Source of the DNA: Rhodoplanes sp046000175
GTDB taxonomy: Bacteria > Pseudomonadota > Alphaproteobacteria > Rhizobiales > Xanthobacteraceae
Direction: 5' to 3'
Assembly: GCF_046000175.1 (NCBI RefSeq)
Contig: NZ_JBEOMB010000072.1
Location: 6,937 to 70,936 of the forward strand
Length of the DNA: 64,000 nt
Below the pieces are notes generated by a model. That model made no database searches. It worked only from the letters and a program-made list of their open reading frames with translations, and was not told where the DNA came from. The translations under genes and the position numbers were made by a program. This document shows, piece after piece, positions 58,506 through 64,000 of this stretch (the first letter of the stretch is position 1; each line of letters starts with the position of its first letter).

Positions 58506-59852
58506 ATGGAACTCCGGCTCTACGACACGCTCACGCGCGAGAAGCGGCCCTTCGTGCCGCTCGATCCGGCCCGCGTGCGCATGTATGTCTGCGGTCCGAC
58601 CGTCTACGACTTCGCCCATATCGGCAATGCGCGGCCCGTCATCGTCTTCGACGTGCTGTTCCGGCTGCTGCGCCACGTCTACGGCGCCGAGCACGTCGCT
58701 TACGTTCGCAACATCACCGACGTCGACGACAAGATCAACGCGCGGGCGGCCGAGCGCGGCATCTCGATCCGGGCGCTGACCGAGACGACCTATGCCGAGT
58801 TCAAGGCCGACGTGACGGCGCTCGGCTGCCTGCCGCCGACCGTCGAGCCGCGGGCGACCGAGCACGTCGCCGAGATGCGCGCCATCATCGAGCGCCTCGT
58901 CGCGTCGGGCCACGCCTATGTGGCCGAGGACCACGTGCTGTTCTCGGTGCCGTCGATGCCGGCCTATGGCGGCCTCTCCAAGCGGCCGCTCGACGAGATG
59001 ATCGCCGGCGCCCGCGTCGACGTCGCCCCCTACAAGCGCGATGCCATGGACTTCGTGCTGTGGAAGCCCTCGAAGCCGGGCGAGCCCGGCTGGCCGTCGC
59101 CGTGCGGCATCACGGCGGAGGGGCGCCCGGGCTGGCACATCGAGTGCTCGGCGATGAGCTGGAAGCATCTCGGCGAGACCTTCGACATCCACGGCGGCGG
59201 CATCGACCTCGTCTTCCCGCATCACGAGAACGAGATCGCCCAGTCGTGCTGCGCCTTCGGCACGCAGGCGATGGCGAACACCTGGATGCACAACGGCTTC
59301 CTGCAGGTGGAAGGCGAGAAGATGTCGAAGTCGCTCGGCAACTTCGTCACCATCCGCGAGGTCTTGAAGGACTGGCCCGGCGACGTGGCGCGGCTCGCCA
59401 TGCTGTCGACCCACTATCGCCAGCCGATCAACTGGACCCTGAAGGGGCTCGAGGAGGCCCACAAGGCGCTGGCGTCGTTCTTCGACGCGGCCTCGGCCGA
59501 CGCCGAGCCGCGCCCGGCCCCGGCCGTGCTCGACGCGCTCTGCGACGACCTCAACACCCCGATGGCGCTCGCCGCCATGCACGGGCTCAAGAACGCCGCC
59601 GGTCGCAAGGCGCTGGCCGGCACGCTCGCCTTCTTCGGCTTCCGTCCCGAGGCGCTGAAGGCGTGGGAGGCCGCGCACGCCCCGGCGCCGCCGATCCCGG
59701 CCGCGGAGATCGACGCCAAGGTCGCGGCCCGCATCGCCGCCCGCCAGGAGAAGAACTGGGCCGAGTCCGACCGCATCCGCGACGAGCTTTTGGCGCTCGG
59801 CATCGTGCTGAAGGACTCCAAGGACGGCACCACCTGGAGCGTCGCGCGATGA
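58506..59852 (+). CDS. cysS: Cysteinyl-tRNA synthetase
   Basis: A 448-residue class I aminoacyl-tRNA synthetase charging tRNA-Cys. YVCGPTVYDFAHIGNAR contains the Zn-ligand Cys and the HIGH motif. The signature WHIECSAMS with DIHGGGIDLVFPHHENEIAQS supplies further Zn ligands, and KMSKSLGNF is the KMSKS loop. The C-terminal DALR-type domain is slightly short compared with E. coli CysS. Its stop overlaps the start of a DUF559 gene (ATGA), heading a plus-strand operon that continues to cimA. Confidence 0.97.
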   Translation: MELRLYDTLTREKRPFVPLDPARVRMYVCGPTVYDFAHIGNARPVIVFDVLFRLLRHVYGAEHVAYVRNITDVDDKINARAAERGISIRALTETTYAEFKADVTALGCLPPTVEPRATEHVAEMRAIIERLVASGHAYVAEDHVLFSVPSMPAYGGLSKRPLDEMIAGARVDVAPYKRDAMDFVLWKPSKPGEPGWPSPCGITAEGRPGWHIECSAMSWKHLGETFDIHGGGIDLVFPHHENEIAQSCCAFGTQAMANTWMHNGFLQVEGEKMSKSLGNFVTIREVLKDWPGDVARLAMLSTHYRQPINWTLKGLEEAHKALASFFDAASADAEPRPAPAVLDALCDDLNTPMALAAMHGLKNAAGRKALAGTLAFFGFRPEALKAWEAAHAPAPPIPAAEIDAKVAARIAARQEKNWAESDRIRDELLALGIVLKDSKDGTTWSVAR

Positions 59853-60217
59853 GCGAGGCGTCCGATCGCGGCATGAGCGAGGGCGAGCGCCTCTTGTGGC
59901 GCATGCTCCGCACCAAGAAGTTCGGGAGTGCAAAATTCCGGCGCGACGTGCCGGTCGGGCCGTTTCGTGTCGCCTTCGCGTGCGACGGCGCGCCCGTGAT
60001 CGTCGAGGTCGACGACAGCGCGACGACCGGCGTGCCGCGCGACGCCGAGCGCGACCAGTGGCTGTTCTGCCACGGCTACCGGGTGCTGCTGTTCCGCGCC
60101 GCGGACATCGCGGCGAGCCCGGACGGCGTCCTGTCGATCATCGAGACCGAGGTGCAGGCGGCGCCGCGCCGGACCTCTCGCACCGTCGTTCCGCTGCGGG
60201 ACGGGGAGGGCGCGTGA
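59849..60217 (+). CDS. DUF559 (Vsr/endonuclease-like) protein with altered active site
   Basis: A 122-residue DUF559-type PD-(D/E)XK fold protein: SEGERLLWRMLRTKKFGSAKFRRDVPVGPFRVAFACDG, then VIVEVDD and RDQWLFCHGYRVLLFRAADI in outline. Canonical members read (I/V)(V/A)DFxC followed by (I/V)ExDG; here the first Asp is Ala (RVAFAC) and DG is DD. Catalysis may therefore be lost or altered. Translationally coupled to cysS (ATGA) and to the acetyltransferase gene downstream (TGATG). Confidence 0.85.
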   Translation: MSEASDRGMSEGERLLWRMLRTKKFGSAKFRRDVPVGPFRVAFACDGAPVIVEVDDSATTGVPRDAERDQWLFCHGYRVLLFRAADIAASPDGVLSIIETEVQAAPRRTSRTVVPLRDGEGA

Positions 60218-60717
60218 TGGCGACGGCTCGTCCGGAGTTCGCGCTGCGCCCGGTGCTGCCGGCCGACACGCCGCTGCTCGCCGAGATCTTCCGCGCCAGC
60301 GTCGAGGAGCTGACCGGCGACGACTACAGCGAGGCCCAGCAGGAGGCCTGGATGACGGCCGCCGCGGACGAGGCGGCGTTCGGCAAGCGCGTCACCGACG
60401 CGCTCGCGCTGGTCGTGACGCTCAACGGCACGCCGGTCGGCTTCGTCACGCTCACGGGCGGCGAGACCATCGATCTGCTCTACGTGCATCCCGGCGTCGC
60501 CGGCATGGGCGCCGGCGCCATGCTGGTCGACGCGATCGAGAAGCTCGCCGGCGCGCGCGGCGCCAAGACGCTTGTGGTCGACGCCAGCGACAATGCGCGC
60601 AATTTCTTCGAGAAGCGCGGCTATGTCGCCCAGCGTCGCAACACCGTGCTGCGCGGCGACGAGTGGCTGGCCAATACGACCATGGAAAAGGCGCTCGCCG
60701 GAAAGGTCGCGACGTGA
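60217..60717 (+). CDS. GNAT family N-acetyltransferase
   Basis: A 166-residue GNAT protein. The acetyl-CoA-binding motif A is seen as IDLLYVHPGVAGMGAGAMLVDAIEKLA, followed by LVVDASDNARNFFEKRGYVAQRRNTV, the motif B region in which SDNARNFFEKRGY is characteristic. The N-terminal PVLPADTPLLAEIFRASVEELTGDDYS is like the YafP/PhnO-type subgroup. The acceptor substrate is not predictable. It is the third gene of the cysS operon. Confidence 0.9.
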   Translation: MATARPEFALRPVLPADTPLLAEIFRASVEELTGDDYSEAQQEAWMTAAADEAAFGKRVTDALALVVTLNGTPVGFVTLTGGETIDLLYVHPGVAGMGAGAMLVDAIEKLAGARGAKTLVVDASDNARNFFEKRGYVAQRRNTVLRGDEWLANTTMEKALAGKVAT

Positions 60718-60827
60718 AACGCCCCGACACCCCGTTCCCGCGTCACTGGATCTATTACATCCTGATCAAGCTGCTGGTGCTCGCCGGCGGCGTCGCATTC
60801 GTCTTGAAGTATCTGAACTACTGGTGA
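60714..60827 (+). CDS. 37-residue single-span membrane protein
   Basis: A very short gene beginning GTG at 60714, overlapping the acetyltransferase stop. The product MKRPDTPFPRHWIYYILIK continues LLVLAGGVAFVLKYLNYW and stops, giving a basic N-terminus and one membrane helix. Its start overlap, balanced composition and position in the operon 89 bases before cimA argue that it is real. Function unknown. Confidence 0.6.
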   Translation: MKRPDTPFPRHWIYYILIKLLVLAGGVAFVLKYLNYW

Positions 60828-60916
60828 TCACGGACCGCGGCGCCGCCCGCGTCCGTCTCGAACAAGCGCGCTCGCCTTGCCGTCCCGCACGCCCCGGGCG
60901 GCGACAGGACACGACC

Positions 60917-62515
60917 ATGACCGAACGCCTGTATCTCTTCGACACCACGCTGCGCGACGGCGCGCAGACCAACGGCGTCGACTTCACGCTCGCCGACAAG
61001 CTGGTCATCGCCCGCATGCTGGCGGAGCTCGGCATCGACTACATCGAGGGCGGCTATCCGGGCGCCAACCCGACCGACACCGAGCTGTTCGCGCAGGACC
61101 GCGGCGTCAAGGCGACCTTCACGGCGTTCGGGATGACGCGGCGGCCGGGCCGCTCCGCCTCCAACGACCCCGGCCTCGCGATGCTGCTCGACGCGCATGC
61201 CGACGCGATCTGCTTCGTCGCCAAGTCGTGGGACTATCACGTCCGCGTCGCGCTGGAGACGACGCTCGAGGAGAACCTCGCCTCGATCCGCGACAGCGTG
61301 CAGGCGGCGCGCGGCCGCGGCCGCGAGGTGCTGGTCGACTGCGAGCATTTCTTCGACGGCTACAAGGCCAATCCCGACTACGCGCTCGCCTGCGCCGAGA
61401 CGGCGTTCAAGGAAGGCGCCCGCTGGGTGGTGCTGTGCGACACCAATGGCGGCACGCTGCCGCACGAGATCGAGCGCATCGTCGGCGAGGTGACGAAGAA
61501 GGTGCCCGGCGAACGGCTCGGCATCCATGCGCACAACGACACGGAGCAGGCCGTCGCCAACTCGCTCGCCGCCGTGCGGGCCGGCGTGCGCCAGATCCAG
61601 GGCACGCTCAACGGCCTCGGCGAGCGCTGCGGCAACGCCAACCTGATGTCGCTGATCCCGACCCTCAAGCTGAAGCGCGAGTACGCGGAGGCGTTCGACA
61701 TCGGCGTATCGGACAAGGCGCTGGCGAGCCTGACGCGGGTCTCGCGAAAGCTCGACGAGATGCTCAACCGCGCCCCCGACCGCCACGCGCCCTACGTCGG
61801 TCCCAGCGCCTTCGTGACCAAGGCCGGCATCCACGCCTCGGCGATCCTCAAGGACCCGGCGACCTACGAGCACGTTCGCCCCGAGGCGGTCGGCAACAAG
61901 CGCGACGTGCTGGTCTCGGACCAGGGCGGCCGCTCCAACGTGCTCGCCGAGCTCGCCCGCGCCGGCCTGGTGATCGACAAGGACGACCCGCGCATCGGCA
62001 GCCTGCTGGACGTGGTGAAGGAGCGCGAGGCGATCGGCTACGCCTACGAATCGGCGCCGGCCTCCTTCGAGCTGCTGGCGCGGCGGATGCTCGGCACCGT
62101 GCCGGACTATGTCGAGGTGCTGAAGTTCGACGTGAATGTCGAGCACCGCATCAACGCGCTCGGCAAGCGCGTCACCGCGACGGTCGCGGTCGTGAAGGTG
62201 AAGGTCGGCGACGACGAGCCCCTGATCTCGGCCGCCGAGGGCATCGGCCCCGTCCACGCGCTCGACCTCGCGCTGCGCAAGGATCTCGGACGTTATCAGG
62301 ACTACATCAAGAGCCTGAGCCTCACCGACTATCGGGTCCGCATCCTCAACGGCGGCACCGAGGCGGTGACGCGCGTGCTGATCGAGAGCACCGACGCCGA
62401 CACGGGCGACACCTGGACGACGGTCGGCGTGTCGCCCAACATCATCGACGCCTCGTTCCAGGCCCTGATGGACTCGATCGTCTACAAGCTGATCCGCTCC
62501 GGCGCGCCGGGGTGA
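60917..62515 (+). CDS. cimA: Citramalate synthase
   Basis: A 532-residue enzyme of the LeuA/HMGL-like family that condenses pyruvate and acetyl-CoA to (R)-citramalate, an isoleucine route that bypasses threonine. It has the N-terminal signature LFDTTLRDGAQTNGVDFTLADK, the catalytic-barrel motifs VLCDTNGGTLPHEI and GIHAHNDTEQAVANSLAAV, and ALNGLGERCGNANL in outline. The C-terminal LeuA_dimer-type regulatory domain carries VLIESTDADTGDTWTTVGVS. The alternative is a 2-isopropylmalate synthase paralogue, but length and the C-terminal pattern fit CimA. A family B repeat follows. Confidence 0.92.
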   Translation: MTERLYLFDTTLRDGAQTNGVDFTLADKLVIARMLAELGIDYIEGGYPGANPTDTELFAQDRGVKATFTAFGMTRRPGRSASNDPGLAMLLDAHADAICFVAKSWDYHVRVALETTLEENLASIRDSVQAARGRGREVLVDCEHFFDGYKANPDYALACAETAFKEGARWVVLCDTNGGTLPHEIERIVGEVTKKVPGERLGIHAHNDTEQAVANSLAAVRAGVRQIQGTLNGLGERCGNANLMSLIPTLKLKREYAEAFDIGVSDKALASLTRVSRKLDEMLNRAPDRHAPYVGPSAFVTKAGIHASAILKDPATYEHVRPEAVGNKRDVLVSDQGGRSNVLAELARAGLVIDKDDPRIGSLLDVVKEREAIGYAYESAPASFELLARRMLGTVPDYVEVLKFDVNVEHRINALGKRVTATVAVVKVKVGDDEPLISAAEGIGPVHALDLALRKDLGRYQDYIKSLSLTDYRVRILNGGTEAVTRVLIESTDADTGDTWTTVGVSPNIIDASFQALMDSIVYKLIRSGAPG

Positions 62516-62568
62516 GGGACGCGCGACGGCGCTTCAGGGACGGGCGAACCGTGCCCCCGCCTCACAGC

Positions 62569-62740
62569 CGCGTGCCCCGGACAAGGCGCGTCAGGCCGCA
62601 GGCCTGATGCGCCGCAGAGCCGGGGCCCAGGGCGGACCGGCAGGGACTCGGGGTAACGACGGCTCGGCAGGCGCGTGCATGCGGTCGCCCCTGGGTCCCG
62701 GGGTCACGGCGCTGCGCGCCGCGCCCGGGACACGAGACCT
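62569..62740. repeat. Interspersed palindromic repeat, family B copy 2
   Basis: Shares with 14352-14520 the opening GACAAGGCGCGTCAGGCCG, the palindrome around GGCCTGATGCGCCGCAGA, the CCAGGG/CCCTGGGTCCCGG arms and the ending CCCGGGACACGAG. The remaining bases up to 63020 hold no clear gene. Confidence 0.85.
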
Positions 62741-63020
62741 CGGACATTCCAGGGCACCGGCTTCCATCTTCGAATCCCTGTAATCCTGCAATAGATCGAA
62801 AAGCATCCTCCGGCCCTCGACAGTGGAGGGCCGTCGACAATACTTGCGGCATCGTCCCCCGAGCGAGGAGGTATCGCGTGTCCGATCGTCGTTCCCCCGA
62901 GCTGCGGCGGACAGCCGCCCGGCGCAATGCCCGCGCCGGCGGCGGCGCGGTCCTGTGCACGGCCGCGCCGGCGACCGCGACGGCGATCGCGATGCGGGTC
63001 GTGATCGCGAGGACGACGCC

Positions 63021-63539
63021 GTGACGCGCTCGGTCGTCGTCGATCCGGCCGAGGCCGAGGAGGTCGCGGTCGATCGCTTCGCCGCGCTCGACGTGGCCGA
63101 GCAGCTCGTCGTCTGGGGATGCCGCACCTGGGTCGTCGCCATGCGGGAGGGGCGCTGCCCGGTCGCGGTGCTGCGGCCGAGCTTCGCCCGCGCCGGCGCC
63201 GCCGACGCGACGCTGTCGCTCGACGCGCTCCTGCGGGTGACGGCCCGGATGGCGGTGCGGCGCTTCGAGGTGCGCTGCCGCAAGTGCCCGCAGCTCTCGG
63301 CCGACGAGCTGCGCCTCGTCGCGGCCGTGGCGGCGGCCCAGCAGGCCGACGTCGCCGGCACGCGGGCGCGGCTTTCGGGCTGGCTCGATCCCGAGGGCAT
63401 CGCCTTCGCGCTCGCGCCGACCCGCGGGCTGGCGACCCTGTTCGCGCGGGCCGGCCTGGTGCTGCCGGTGCGGCACGCGGTCGACGCGGTTCTCGCCGCG
63501 GCGGCGGCCGGCGCCGCGACCTCCTGCACCCTGCATTGA
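63021..63539 (+). CDS. Hypothetical protein
   Basis: A 172-residue protein starting at GTG 63021 (GAGGA 8 bases upstream); the frame is open further upstream but the composition there is poor. Visible features are DRFAALDVAEQLVVWGCRTWVVAMREGRCPVAVLR, RRFEVRCRKCPQLSADELRLVAAVAAAQ and an Ala-rich C-terminus. The CRKC pair hints at metal binding. I do not recognise the family. It precedes a cysteine-rich gene by 20 bases, so they are probably cotranscribed. Confidence 0.65.
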   Translation: MTRSVVVDPAEAEEVAVDRFAALDVAEQLVVWGCRTWVVAMREGRCPVAVLRPSFARAGAADATLSLDALLRVTARMAVRRFEVRCRKCPQLSADELRLVAAVAAAQQADVAGTRARLSGWLDPEGIAFALAPTRGLATLFARAGLVLPVRHAVDAVLAAAAAGAATSCTLH

Positions 63540-63559
63540 GCCGACCCGAGGAGGCCCGC

Positions 63560-64000
63560 ATGAGCATCGCGCGAGACACCGAGCCGGAGACCGGGCTCGA
63601 GGCCGCGCTGGAGATGGTGGCGGGGTCCGACGGCGCGCCCGGCGAGCCGATCCGCTTCGATTTCGCCCGTGTCTGCGGCGCCTGCCGCGACTGCCGGGCG
63701 GTGTGCGGCGACGCCGGCGAGCAGCTCGCGCTGGCGCTCGTGCGCTATGTGTGCGCCGGCTACATGACGGCGAGCGCCGATTGCTGGGATGCCGCCTATG
63801 CCTGCGCCGAGCACGCCTTCGGGCCGGTCGACGGGCCATCCTTCGTCGGCCGCGCGGGCGCGCTGGTGCGGGCGCTGCGCACCGAGCGGCGCGGCGGCTT
63901 CGCCTTCTTCCCGGTCTCCTGCGCGCAGGTGTCGGGCGACGAGGCGGCGCTTCTCGGGCTGGTCCAGGCGGCGCGCGCCGGCGACGCCGCGGCGCTCGAT
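63560..64000 (+). CDS. Hypothetical cysteine-rich protein (3' end beyond the window)
   Basis: The visible 147 residues have GAGGAGG before ATG 63560. A four-cysteine motif CGACRDCRAVC lies at about residues 39-49, followed by further Cys (YVCAGYM, DCWDAAYACAEHAF, FPVSCAQ). The motif could hold zinc or iron-sulfur, but I recognise no family. It follows the 63021 gene closely and is cut by the right edge. Confidence 0.65.
   Translation, partial: MSIARDTEPETGLEAALEMVAGSDGAPGEPIRFDFARVCGACRDCRAVCGDAGEQLALALVRYVCAGYMTASADCWDAAYACAEHAFGPVDGPSFVGRAGALVRALRTERRGGFAFFPVSCAQVSGDEAALLGLVQAARAGDAAALD

Overview
The window is high-GC DNA from an alphaproteobacterium, most likely of the order Hyphomicrobiales (Rhizobiales). 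The clues are the neighbourhoods clpA-azlCD, purL-bolA-grxD and cysS-(DUF559)-(GNAT)-cimA, a DUF2865 protein, a DUF1127 protein and the dense intergenic palindromic repeats typical of that order. A Tat-exported HiPIP, a complete nos cluster and a form II CO-dehydrogenase-type cluster suggest a metabolically versatile, possibly phototrophic or denitrifying relative of Rhodoplanes, Rhodopseudomonas or Bradyrhizobium. The genus is inference.

Layout. 1-16.8 kb is core chromosome: the 3' part of clpA, azlC-azlD, a lytic transglycosylase, an AI-2E-type transporter, yidB, a peptidoglycan-binding protein, nadE, a DUF2865 protein, maiA, purL, bolA, an exported RidA-like protein, monothiol glutaredoxin grxD, a small membrane protein and a HiPIP. 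16,865-31,869 is a 15-kb integrative element in the 3' end of tRNA-Asn, bounded by exact 24-bp direct repeats, with a P4-type integrase beside the intact tRNA. It carries an SRAP protein, a secreted nuclease operon, a strikingly AT-rich two-gene cassette of unknown function, an excisionase-like gene, two broken ParB-family remnants and an incomplete set of phage morphogenesis genes (S49 prohead-protease type, small-terminase-like, tape measure). 31.9-32.7 kb holds tRNA-Asn, a DUF1127 gene and tRNA-Cys.

33.1-42.2 kb is a molybdenum hydroxylase cluster. It has coxS-coxL-coxM (form II, AYRGAGR active-site loop), followed by the maturation genes coxD (MoxR ATPase), coxE (VWA), a split XdhC/CoxF pair and a molybdopterin-binding/nucleotidyltransferase fusion. 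42.9-51.9 kb is a tightly overlapping reverse-strand nosRZDFYL-apbE operon for nitrous oxide reduction with a clade I (Tat) NosZ. 52.4-58.0 kb holds a ferritin-like protein, a DUF4189 protein, a linear-amide hydrolase with an FNR-like box upstream, a 576-residue TIR-domain protein and an HPP membrane protein. 58.5-64.0 kb is the cysS-to-cimA operon and two unrecognised genes, the last cut by the right edge.

The least explained items are the AT-rich gene pair in the island (19.4-20.9 kb), the partial phage module and the TIR protein. None matches a described system closely enough for me to name it.
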